Made by a program: the position numbers and the translations under genes. This document shows, one piece after another, positions 10,301 to 18,210 of a DNA stretch of 64,000 nucleotides. This DNA is from M3007 sp964539805. GTDB taxonomy: Bacteria; Bacteroidota; Bacteroidia; Chitinophagales; Saprospiraceae. The stretch lies in contig CAZIKN010000012.1 of the NCBI GenBank assembly GCA_964539805.1, forward strand, positions 16,767 to 80,766. The letters run 5' to 3'. The notes under the pieces were generated by a model, which saw only the letters and a program-made list of their open reading frames with translations, was not told the origin of the DNA and made no database searches. Numbering within the stretch: position 1 is the stretch's first letter; each line of letters starts with the position of its first letter.

Positions 10301-12520
10301 GATTTTTATGATTTAGCAGTTTTGGAACGTTCTTTCCCGGAATATGAAAAATCGCCAATTTCCGACTTGGCATTTTCTTGCAATGATGAAATTATTATTT
10401 GCACAAAGGGCAGAGCAGATGAAGTTTACTTAAATTTTGCGGGGTATGCCCACAATTCAACTGTTTGGCGTATTGCATTGAATAATATTATAGGGCCAAT
10501 GCAAAAATATTATGTAGGTCAGCATTGGATGCGAACCAACACCTCAGGGGGCGTTGACATTGGATATGGGTCGTTTGATCCTTCAATATCGCCCGTTCCA
10601 ACAGTTGTTGATGACAAAATTTGGGTGACAGGCGATGCATTGGTTTTCCCGAATCAACCTACGGTATATGGACTTGCTGGATTGCCTTTTTTGGGTAATA
10701 CCTTTACAAATGTAGTAGATAATAGTATATTGATTGATGCCGACGGTTCCGGGGCAAGCGTGGTAAAAACTTACTATGGTGATGTTGAAATTTTCAAATG
10801 TTTGGCTTGTCCTGCCTCTGTACCACCAGAATGTGATTCTATTTCAGCATTTGTTACACCCGTAAAATTCTTCCCGGGACAGCAAAAAAAAGATTGTTGC
10901 TATCGTTTGTGGATTGATAATCAAGTAGATGACTTTTTCTCTTCTGTAAATATTCAGGTGATAGAAGGTGCCACAATGAATATTCCAGGAGATATTACGG
11001 TCAATAATGTTGACGGGTGGAGTTTACAGTCTTTTATAAACGGCATTTCTGCTGAGGTAGGTCATAATTCTGGTGATATACCCATTGGTCAATCAAATCC
11101 TGCAAATATTTGCCTAAGCAATATCAGTCAGCCCGAACAAGTACTCGTGGTTCAATACCTAAACGATCAGGGTGAGACTGAATGTAGTGACACCATACGC
11201 CTCAAATGCGACTACTGTGCCTACGTTATCCGCGATACCATCAAGTGTGGTAGCGGCAGCCAACGCACCCTCACCTTCTGCCTTGACGCAGCCGACAACC
11301 TTGGCTATTCCATTGAGTCCGTAGTGTTTATGCCTCCGCCCGGTATCACCTTCACACCATCGGCATTCAGCGTATCACCGCCACTGTCACCCACCGATCC
11401 GTGCAGAACCTTCACGGTGGCCGTTGACCTCGGCACCACCAACCCCAACGGCCAGCTTTGCTACGGCATCACCGTACACGAAGGGGATGTAGCGGCCGGC
11501 GACCCACCCCTGCGCTGCTGCATGATTAAGGCCTGCACCGACCTACCCGATTGCCTCTGTGACAGCACACGGACCTACGCAACTTTCAGGCCCGCCAAAC
11601 CGCTCTCGGATGGCCTCTGCTGCTATGACATAACGCTGAACCAGCCCCCCGGTGAGTTTGTAAATGTACAGACCGAGCTGATCTCGGCAGGCAGCGTATT
11701 CAGTGCAGTTGGTAGCGGAGCAGGCTGGAATTCCAGTTTCCTCAGCGTGCCAAAGGATATTTGGTGGACTCCCAACCCCGTGCAGACCTTACCGGCCATT
11801 GCAACACTGCCAACGGTGTGCTTTGCAGGCACTGCTCCGCAGATGCTCGAAATAGCCTGGATGACCGATGACAGCGTGTTCTGTTATGACCAGCTACAGT
11901 TCAATTGCTCCGATGGTGATTGCGCCATTTTTGATTCTTTGTCCATGACCTGCAATGTGATCGGGGGTACTGCGGTCAGCTTCAGTTTCAATATCACCAA
12001 CAACAGCGGGCAAACGATCACTCATGCCGCTTTGGTCAATGTGACCCCGACAGGCATCATCACCGGAAGTACGGTGTTCCCCTTGGGCAGTTTGGCCGAC
12101 GGCGCAACGACGCCGACGCTGACAACCACGCTCAACAACGCGGCTGGCACTCAGGTTTGTTTTCAGGTCAATTTGTACTACCAAAATCCGGATAACAAAT
12201 TGGACATCAAAGACTGCTGCCTCACGGACGAAATGTGCTTCACTGTGCCCCGTTGTACCCTGCAAAACTTTAACCAGCCCATTGTCTTTTTCCCAAATCC
12301 TACACGGGACGAGCTGACACTGATGTTTGAGGGCGGTGCCCCTGCCAACGGCTACCTGCGTGTTCGCGATGTATCAGGCCGTTTGATGTTCGAGGAAGCT
12401 GTATTGGTCGGTGCTGTTTCGCACCGTGCCTACATGGAAAAATACCCATCGGGACTGTATTTCGTTGAATTTGTGGAAAATCAGCGCAGAATTTGGTCGG
12501 ATAAGGTGGTGAGGCAGTAA
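7322..12520 (+). CDS. Giant secreted multidomain protein (LamG, PKD, HYR, propeller-like) with T9SS sorting domain
   Basis: This protein of 1732 aa starts with the signal peptide MRKLLPLFTFLLCALG. It continues with a LamG/concanavalin-like domain (about 30-250, with DDQWHHVAATRNG and IDEVRVWD), a PKD domain (about 268-343) and two degenerate HYR-like repeats. A typical HYR domain follows (about 523-604, DNLAPIIQNCPSNISV), then a Cys-rich stretch and a propeller-like region (about 763-1163). After a Cys-rich region shared with the next gene, it ends in a type A T9SS C-terminal domain (NPTRDELTL ... SGRLMFEEA ... PSGLYFVEF ... KVVRQ). It is therefore exported through the T9SS and probably fixed to the cell surface, with a likely adhesive or structural role. 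The DNA for roughly residues 750-1275 is visibly richer in A/T than the flanks, which suggests domain shuffling. Confidence 0.9.
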   Translation: MRKLLPLFTFLLCALGLQLNAQCTDGSATGNRCLDFDPNANNGGGPDYVQPVNAPLTLDPNFTIECRFRMPSTNTGTNPRRLLALSGSGNQFQLLEIGGRIHIGRQPVSGTNLTSPVGLTTDLYRDDQWHHVAATRNGVNLAVYIDGVLKWSNAGFSGNLALSLFRVGAPSGTLTNATWQGRIDEVRVWDVPRSLEQINATRNCPLNGNEAGLKLYYKLDQGIAAGNNATVTLATDLAGGDNDGTLQNFLRSGSASNWVCGDADFCACAANFTFTVDNCGKVTFLNTTPLTPPPPFSWNFGDPNSSNNTSTQSSPMHTYATAGTYSVCLTAGTGPSACTTCKTVQVSSVDNQGPSLRCLDISLQFNNGTSGPQTIFPQMFLDGVLTDNCCPDNSLTLNLQGQLVYTCDDVCKEPKQVFLIATDCNGNTSVCQPFVSSFDNDPPVARCKNATVILNANGVATMQPSEVNNGSTDNCGIESSSVNIGNFSCPPPTVPCPFTQTVVLTVTDYCDKSSTCTAQVTVTDNLAPIIQNCPSNISVSVIPGQTSATATWTAPVATDNCPGSILTSSHASGSSFPIGSTVVTYTATDRCNNTATCSFTVTVAGSQNCECGFANMLFNSGPAPQQIICGQSFFSLGCPDGKTYNVTGTFSCLPVGTNCTASGLTWNLVNASNVSVASGTFTSGAFNIPINGTVMNTAGTYTMTISGTCGTNKCTCVVRFVSDGCPPSGDFPGFQCGQAIFGCFSGWTDPNHYWNLLDNDPTPLNGLVKNDVVLALADIRKHIDALPYTNPSSNWASLPPKYMHPDWITSKMGQVFGLAIDGNDNVYVGATALYGQLKPGNLPGAGPGTIYKLNALTGAPSVWANLPNSLTNNGNIRSGLGDLAYDPDHNTLFVSNFHDGRIYRLDMAGTIMQVFDPPLGEPLIPGQGFFDPMSTNSTAKLGQRIWGIGYHNNRLYFGVWVEAQGSVNPTRDNELWSVPLVAGAFSGPINVNSDFYDLAVLERSFPEYEKSPISDLAFSCNDEIIICTKGRADEVYLNFAGYAHNSTVWRIALNNIIGPMQKYYVGQHWMRTNTSGGVDIGYGSFDPSISPVPTVVDDKIWVTGDALVFPNQPTVYGLAGLPFLGNTFTNVVDNSILIDADGSGASVVKTYYGDVEIFKCLACPASVPPECDSISAFVTPVKFFPGQQKKDCCYRLWIDNQVDDFFSSVNIQVIEGATMNIPGDITVNNVDGWSLQSFINGISAEVGHNSGDIPIGQSNPANICLSNISQPEQVLVVQYLNDQGETECSDTIRLKCDYCAYVIRDTIKCGSGSQRTLTFCLDAADNLGYSIESVVFMPPPGITFTPSAFSVSPPLSPTDPCRTFTVAVDLGTTNPNGQLCYGITVHEGDVAAGDPPLRCCMIKACTDLPDCLCDSTRTYATFRPAKPLSDGLCCYDITLNQPPGEFVNVQTELISAGSVFSAVGSGAGWNSSFLSVPKDIWWTPNPVQTLPAIATLPTVCFAGTAPQMLEIAWMTDDSVFCYDQLQFNCSDGDCAIFDSLSMTCNVIGGTAVSFSFNITNNSGQTITHAALVNVTPTGIITGSTVFPLGSLADGATTPTLTTTLNNAAGTQVCFQVNLYYQNPDNKLDIKDCCLTDEMCFTVPRCTLQNFNQPIVFFPNPTRDELTLMFEGGAPANGYLRVRDVSGRLMFEEAVLVGAVSHRAYMEKYPSGLYFVEFVENQRRIWSDKVVRQ

Positions 12521-12593
12521 GGATAGGATGAACGACTAATGGAGCCTGATGTGGGTGTTTCATAAGTGTGTTTCCAAATAATTGAACGGAATT

Positions 12594-12664
12594 TAATGTT
12601 GAAATGTGGTTAACTGATAGGATGACAGGCAATCATCCTATCAGTTAACCACATTTCAACATTA
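12594..12664. repeat. Perfect 32-bp inverted repeat (hairpin) between paralogous cargo genes
   Basis: The arms 12594-12625 and 12633-12664 are exact reverse complements with a 7-nt loop (CAGGCAA). No T run follows either arm, so it is not a classic intrinsic terminator, though so strong a stem could block transcription or protect an mRNA end. It lies 74 bp after the first cargo gene and 31 bp before the second. Confidence 0.9.
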
Positions 12665-12694
12665 TCAATCGCCTATAAATTCAAATAAATCATT

Positions 12695-15600
12695 ATGCTT
12701 TTCATAAAAAACCGTACTTTACCTATCTGCTTTTATGTATTCCTGATATCCTTTTTTTTGTTGCTCAACAGTCGTCAGGCAATTGCCACTGTACTAAATC
12801 TAAACTATACCTTCTCCACAGCCACTGCGGGCACCACTGTAACCGTCACCTGGACAACGGACAATCCGTTGGACATGGTAAACATTTCATTGGTACAAAT
12901 ATCCATTTTTACGGCAGTACAAGGCCTGATTAGCCAACCCAATTCCGGGTCAGCCTCCTTTTTCATTAGTAATGTACACCCAGCAGGGCAATACCAGTTT
13001 TACATTGAAACAGTTGATCGAAGTTTTTGGCATTACGGCCCTCTTTTTGATCTGCTACCCGCCAATGCCTGCTGCCAAAACCAAGCTGCCTTTCTTGCTG
13101 CTGCCCAGCAGGGCTTCAACGTTTTGGAGCAAAAATGCGGCATCGCCCTTGCCCCAAAAGCATTGAGTGATTGCCAGCAAACCACCTATACCTGGGGCGA
13201 TGGCGGCAGCACAGGCCCGCTCACGGGCAACGCCACGGCCAACCACCTCTACACCCATCCGGGTTTTTACGATTTGTGCGCCAAAGTGCAGGAAATCAAC
13301 GAAATGGGAGTGACTTGCTTTACGTATGATACCTGCTGGCAGGTCTGCGTCACCTGTGATACGTGCAAGATGCCAACGTTGCAAGATATGTGGGTCAAAT
13401 CTCCTGCCACAACAAGATATGATGGCGGCAATAATTCTTATGCCCAAATCTACGCCGATGCCATTGGCGATTTTTATACAATCGGCACTTACACAGGTGT
13501 TTTTGATAATGGACCAGATCCAGATTTTGCCAATAATGGAGATATGGATTGCGTGATAGCGAAGTACAAAAATGATGGCACCTTAGTACCCAATTATACC
13601 TTTGGCATTGGTGGAACAAACAGAGAAGTAGGCGCAGTGATAGCACCCCATCCGACAGGCGGGTTTTACGTTGGAGGGATTTCCTGGAGTCCATCCATAA
13701 ACCTTCCCTCTCCCGGCGGCGGTTCCGGTATCCTCTTGACCAATACCAGTATTCAACACATTTTTTTGGCACGTTATGCCACAGATCGAACCCTGCTTTG
13801 GGGCTTTGGAATGAGCGGTGCGAACAACACGCAGATCAACGACATTGAAACTGACGCAAGCGGCAATTTATACATTACAGGCTTAGCCGATGCCGCACTC
13901 AATTATAATCCTTTGGGTACGCCAGCCATACTCCCTGCTAATGGCCATGCATATATCGCCAAATACGACCCAAATGGCCTGTTGATTTGGGTACGGCTGT
14001 TCAATGCGCCTTACGGGCTTAACCTGACACTTGACGTTGCCAATCAGGTTTACATCTGCGGTGAATTTTTTAGTACGCCCATGTTGAGCGGCCACCCTGT
14101 ACCGGGAGCAGGATTTCCCGCTATGGGCCTTTTTACAACGGCAACGGGTTCTGGTACCCCCTTTGTCGCAAAATTCAATTCAAACGGCGATTTTCAATGG
14201 GCATTTGCCCTTCAAAGTGCTTCAAAAAACAGTTCAGGTGCTAATTATGGGATTGATGCCAACAATAATGGATTATATGTAGGCGGAAGCGTGAGCGCAG
14301 GTATTCCTATTGATTTTAACCCGAGAGGTACCCCTAACTTGCAAACACTGTCGAGCAATCAGGCCAATTTTATCGCCCGATACAACACCGCTACAGGGTT
14401 ATTGGAAAAATTTGCCTTAAATGGCGCGGACAAAGGATTACTGAATGTGACAACAGGACAGGATGGAAAAGTTTATTCAGGTGGTTTGGCTGGTGCTACT
14501 CAGGGGCCGAGAGGGCTGTATGTCAATATATTCGACAAAGATTTGGCATTGCTCAAATCGCTCCGACCGGGCAACTTGGGCAGTACAGCTGAGGTGACTT
14601 GGGCCGTAGCACCCGATCCTTTTGGCGATTTTGCCATCAGCGGCGTATTTCGAGAGTCGCCCTTTGATGCCGATCCACAAGCCAACGACGGCCCGGAATT
14701 TACTTTCAGCGACGGCTTACCGCATTTGCTTATCGGAAAATACACCTGTGATTGCCCCGGCTCGGCCCCCACCATTTGCAGTCCCTGTGACAGCATTTCC
14801 GCCAATTTTATCAATAAAACCAAGGGGAAAACATGTTGTGGAGGCTTGCGCCTGAACAACCTTTTGGCCAATACCTTTTCGGGCATACAGATCAATATCG
14901 TTTCTGGCGGCACCCTGCCCATACTGAACGTAAACCCTCAAACAGGTTGGCAGATCACAAATTTTATTGACGGCCAATCGGTGAACCTTGAGCCCACGGG
15001 CGGCGGCCCCATTCCCATAGGCTTTAGCAACACCGCGTTTATTTGTTTTGAAAACCTGAGTGCAGCCGAGCAGGTGGTAGAGATCAAGTATTTCAGCCTA
15101 AAAGACAGCGTCCTGTGTCGCGACACGCTCCGCTTTCAATGTGATTATTGTGTAAAATTCAGCCAGGATAGTGTTACCTGTAAGGGCTTTGACAAGCGCG
15201 AACTCACCTTTTGCGTGTCTGTGCCACTCACTCAGGATTGGCACGTCAATTCTTTGATTTTGGCCTCGCCAGTTTCAGGCATCACGTTCAACCCGAGCGC
15301 GTTTCCCATGCCCAATATTGCGCCCGGGGCGACATCCTGTACCTACACCACCACAATAAATATCGCCACAGGTACGGTGTTGCCCGACACCCTGTGCATC
15401 AAACTCACCGCACACCAAATGGACATCACACAGGGCAAGCCGCCCGGTGAGTGCTGCATGACCGAAGCCTGTGTGCCAATGCCCGATTGCCTTTGTGATA
15501 GCACTTGGGCCACTGCGCAAAGTATTGGTTTTAAAGGGGATACCTGCTGCTGGAAATTCAGCCTAACCAACCCAAACGGTGTTTTTAACAGCATAAACAC

Positions 15601-16486
15601 AGAAATTGTAACGCCCGGCGTAGTGTTCAGTACACTCGGCGGTGCGCCCGGCTGGATGCTTGACTTTAACTCCGTTACCGATGTAAACTGGCTGCCACAA
15701 ACACCTCAGGGCAGCTTTATCCAAAACGGTTATGCGCTGCCCGCCATCTGTTTCGGGGAGGCCTCCCCGGGCTCTTTTGTGTCGCCCTTTGAAGTGGCCT
15801 TTACCTGGACTACGCCCGAGGGCATCAGCTGTGACACCACGCTTGAACTCGAATGCCCGTGGATGGAAATGGGGCTTTCTGATTGCGTCATTTTGGATTC
15901 AGTGCGCTTCAAATGTCCGCCTGCCAGCGGTTTGCCTTTCCAACTCACCGTGGAAGTCATAAACAACAGCTTTGCGCCCGCCTTCCATGCCGAAAAAGTG
16001 ACTTTTGTGCCGCTCAGTCCTGCTGGCCTGAACATCAGCCCGGCCATGACCAATGTGAACATTCCGAATGGCAGCTCGACCAACGTAACCGTGGACATCA
16101 CGGGGCCGATACCCACGGGTTCGCTGTTGTGCTTCATGGCTATCTTACATGACCTTGACGCACAGGGCAATGAACTCAACTGCTGTTCCTCCGATACTTT
16201 TTGTTATCAGATGCCTTTTTGCCCTTTCTTCAATATGAATGATCCCGTAATGCTGTTCCCCAACCCAACACGCAACTATTTTGGCATTTATCTTTCAGAA
16301 AATGCCCCAGCCGACAGTCGCATCCGCTTGCTTGATGTCTCCGGTCGAGTAGTACTTGAGCAACCCATAGAAGTGGGTGCCGTATCACATCTGATTTCAT
16401 TGGAAACCTGTCCTTCAGGTCTTTATTTCGTGGAGTTTTTGGAAAAACAAAAGCGAATATGGTTTAATAAGGTAGTAAGACAGTAG
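12695..16486 (+). CDS. Giant secreted protein (PKD, propeller-like) with T9SS sorting domain, paralog of the upstream gene
   Basis: This protein of 1263 aa has a hydrophobic signal segment (about residues 10-32). An Ig-like N-terminal part is followed by a PKD-like domain (about 160-225, YTWGDGGSTG ... HLYTHPGFYDLC). A propeller-like region of SBBP type (about 230-690) repeats phrases such as DASGNLYITG and NGDFQWAFAL. The C-terminal half aligns with that of the upstream gene: both have CDSISA, a paired Cys (CC), the segment LRFQCDYC / IRLKCDYC, and DCLCDST. The T9SS C-terminal domains are nearly the same (NPTRNYFGI, DVSGRVVLE, PSGLYFVEF, KVVRQ). It is a probable surface-exposed T9SS cargo. 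The two genes look like a duplication in which the N-terminal modules were exchanged. Confidence 0.9.
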   Translation: MLFIKNRTLPICFYVFLISFFLLLNSRQAIATVLNLNYTFSTATAGTTVTVTWTTDNPLDMVNISLVQISIFTAVQGLISQPNSGSASFFISNVHPAGQYQFYIETVDRSFWHYGPLFDLLPANACCQNQAAFLAAAQQGFNVLEQKCGIALAPKALSDCQQTTYTWGDGGSTGPLTGNATANHLYTHPGFYDLCAKVQEINEMGVTCFTYDTCWQVCVTCDTCKMPTLQDMWVKSPATTRYDGGNNSYAQIYADAIGDFYTIGTYTGVFDNGPDPDFANNGDMDCVIAKYKNDGTLVPNYTFGIGGTNREVGAVIAPHPTGGFYVGGISWSPSINLPSPGGGSGILLTNTSIQHIFLARYATDRTLLWGFGMSGANNTQINDIETDASGNLYITGLADAALNYNPLGTPAILPANGHAYIAKYDPNGLLIWVRLFNAPYGLNLTLDVANQVYICGEFFSTPMLSGHPVPGAGFPAMGLFTTATGSGTPFVAKFNSNGDFQWAFALQSASKNSSGANYGIDANNNGLYVGGSVSAGIPIDFNPRGTPNLQTLSSNQANFIARYNTATGLLEKFALNGADKGLLNVTTGQDGKVYSGGLAGATQGPRGLYVNIFDKDLALLKSLRPGNLGSTAEVTWAVAPDPFGDFAISGVFRESPFDADPQANDGPEFTFSDGLPHLLIGKYTCDCPGSAPTICSPCDSISANFINKTKGKTCCGGLRLNNLLANTFSGIQINIVSGGTLPILNVNPQTGWQITNFIDGQSVNLEPTGGGPIPIGFSNTAFICFENLSAAEQVVEIKYFSLKDSVLCRDTLRFQCDYCVKFSQDSVTCKGFDKRELTFCVSVPLTQDWHVNSLILASPVSGITFNPSAFPMPNIAPGATSCTYTTTINIATGTVLPDTLCIKLTAHQMDITQGKPPGECCMTEACVPMPDCLCDSTWATAQSIGFKGDTCCWKFSLTNPNGVFNSINTEIVTPGVVFSTLGGAPGWMLDFNSVTDVNWLPQTPQGSFIQNGYALPAICFGEASPGSFVSPFEVAFTWTTPEGISCDTTLELECPWMEMGLSDCVILDSVRFKCPPASGLPFQLTVEVINNSFAPAFHAEKVTFVPLSPAGLNISPAMTNVNIPNGSSTNVTVDITGPIPTGSLLCFMAILHDLDAQGNELNCCSSDTFCYQMPFCPFFNMNDPVMLFPNPTRNYFGIYLSENAPADSRIRLLDVSGRVVLEQPIEVGAVSHLISLETCPSGLYFVEFLEKQKRIWFNKVVRQ

Positions 16487-16557
16487 TAGGTTGAAGCATA
16501 TTCGAGGCCTGCTGCGCAGCTGCTCGAAAACCCCAATGTGGCACATGATAATTTTCA

Positions 16558-17979
16558 TCATTCAAATAGGGCATCCATATCCAAGGCATCGTGTACCAAT
16601 TGCATAGAGTATTCATTGGGGGCCAGACCGTGTGCCGCAATAAAAGTGAGGAGCACTGTTTTTTTGGTACCGCTTTCCGTCTTAAAGGTTTGGATTTTAT
16701 GTCGAAGACTTTCTGCATAAGCCTTGGTAATGGTGTATGCAGTGGTCGAAAATTTTATTTCACAAAGGTTGATCACCCGGTCTTTTCGATCTATTACTAA
16801 GTCAATTTGTGCGCCTTTTTCAGCATTTTTGCTTCGCCAGGCAGATATTTCGGTATAAACGCCTCCTATACCTAAGTATCTTTTGATGCAGTCAATGTGG
16901 TTGCGGCAAATGTATTCAAAAGCATAACCACTCCATGCCTGCCATTTGGGGCTGTCCGATTGGGACAACCACGCACCCGCGCCCTCAGCCTTAGTCCCTT
17001 TCATAAAAGTGAGATAAAACAGGGTAAAAGGATCAATCAATTGATAAATAAGCGCCCTTCTGCTGCTGCCAAAGGGAAAATATTGCCGGATAAAACCAGA
17101 CTGTGTCAGTTCGTCTAATATCATACTGGTATTACCGCTGTCGGGCAAATTCGTAATGGCCAAAATTTCCTTACGGGTCAATCCTTTGCCTTTCAGGGCA
17201 ATGGCTTCCACCACAGCGGTGTGTCGCTCATGGCGCTCAAACAACGACCGGTACAGGTTTTCATATTCCGTGGTCAGCAGCCCGCTGGGAGAAAAAAACA
17301 TCCTGTCCACGTTTTGTGACACACTGCGGTTGACCTGCACATTTTCAAGGTAAAATGGGATGCCACCCATCGTCATATATAACTCAATGAGTTGATAACG
17401 GTCATAAGTAGCGCCTTTTGAGCGCAAAAAAGCCTCTGTTTCCTGTAAGGTAAAGGGACGCAGAATAATGCGTTCCGTGAGGCGATTATGCAGTCCGCCC
17501 CGGTCATTGATCAGTTTTTTAAGAATCCAGGCAGCTGCAGAGCCACAGACAATGAGCAAAATATCGTGCCTTGCGCTCGCCCAACTGTTCCAGAAATGCT
17601 CCAAAGCAGAAACAAAACCTGATTGAGGCGTATCCAACCATGGTAGTTCGTCCAAAAATACCACTTTCTTGCCAGGCGGACGGGATTCCAAATAACGCCT
17701 CAATTTGCCAAATGCCTCAAACCAGCTTTTGGGCGGTTTGTTGCCTTCGCCGGGATCGAATGATTGCAGGGTATCCTGAAAATTGAGCAGCTGTTGTTTC
17801 AGATTCGACCGGGCCTGGCCGGTCAATTGAAAATGAAAACGATCCTCGAAAACGGTACGGATCAAAAAAGTTTTGCCAACGCGCCGTCTGCCATACACCG
17901 CTACAAATTCGGATTTCGGAGACTGGAAAAGGGCATTTAGCAACGCTGCTTCTTCTTTTCTGCCAATAATATTCGCCAT
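16558..17979 (-). CDS. ATPase_2/DUF234 family ATP-binding protein
   Basis: A STAND-like AAA ATPase of 473 aa (start ATG at 17979, MANIIGRKEE; a longer frame would need TTG). It has the signature IIGRKEE ... VYGRRRVGKT (Walker A) and KVVFLDELPW (Walker B) of the archaeal-type ATPase_2 family. The C-terminal third resembles DUF234, a PD-(D/E)XK nuclease-like domain, with AQIDLVIDRKDR and NLCEIKFS matching a D...E-x-K core. These proteins are common in archaea and Bacteroidota and their biological role is poorly defined. The gene stands alone, is convergent with the second giant cargo gene, and is preceded by an array of operator-like repeats. Such genes are often horizontally acquired; here it sits just where the 5' third of mfd is missing. 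Confidence 0.88.
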   Translation of the reverse strand: MANIIGRKEEAALLNALFQSPKSEFVAVYGRRRVGKTFLIRTVFEDRFHFQLTGQARSNLKQQLLNFQDTLQSFDPGEGNKPPKSWFEAFGKLRRYLESRPPGKKVVFLDELPWLDTPQSGFVSALEHFWNSWASARHDILLIVCGSAAAWILKKLINDRGGLHNRLTERIILRPFTLQETEAFLRSKGATYDRYQLIELYMTMGGIPFYLENVQVNRSVSQNVDRMFFSPSGLLTTEYENLYRSLFERHERHTAVVEAIALKGKGLTRKEILAITNLPDSGNTSMILDELTQSGFIRQYFPFGSSRRALIYQLIDPFTLFYLTFMKGTKAEGAGAWLSQSDSPKWQAWSGYAFEYICRNHIDCIKRYLGIGGVYTEISAWRSKNAEKGAQIDLVIDRKDRVINLCEIKFSTTAYTITKAYAESLRHKIQTFKTESGTKKTVLLTFIAAHGLAPNEYSMQLVHDALDMDALFE

Positions 17980-17993
17980 AGATACAGTGCAAT

Positions 17994-18083
17994 TTGGCTG
18001 CAAAGATATAAAAAAGGGCAGTTCCAGCCAAATTGATATAGCAAATTGGCTGGAATTAATATTTTTAACACCGTTCCAGCCAA
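17994..18083. promoter_or_regulatory. Array of four alternating operator-like repeats (TTCCAGCCAA)
   Basis: TTCCAGCCAA occurs at 18022-18031 and 18074-18083, and its reverse complement at 18046-18055. A one-mismatch reverse copy lies at 17994-18003. Orientation alternates and the starts are 28, 24 and 28 bp apart. The extended consensus is TTCCAGCCAANTTG. A perfect minus-strand -7 box lies at 18001-18008 inside the array, so it probably binds a regulator of the DUF234 ATPase gene (autoregulation is possible) and perhaps of the divergent mfd remnant. Confidence 0.6.
18001..18008 (-). promoter_or_regulatory. -7 box TATCTTTG of the DUF234 ATPase gene
   Basis: A perfect TAnnTTTG match on the minus strand, 21 nt before the ATG at 17979. 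It overlaps the promoter-proximal operator-like repeat, a position typical of repression. Confidence 0.6.
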
Positions 18084-18210
18084 CTTGAATGCGTTTTGGC
18101 TATTTGTTTGCTACTGCCTGCATTTAGTAACGATGAAATAATAACTTCCTGCATTAAAAGCGCCCTCCCCATTGCATACCATCTTTCTGCGTCGTTCCTT
18201 TGCACGCATT

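Noticed and set aside
16495..16535. Hairpin (TTCGAG...CTCGAA) after the second cargo gene
   Set aside because: Stem is short and interrupted with no U-tract; not strong enough to call a terminator.
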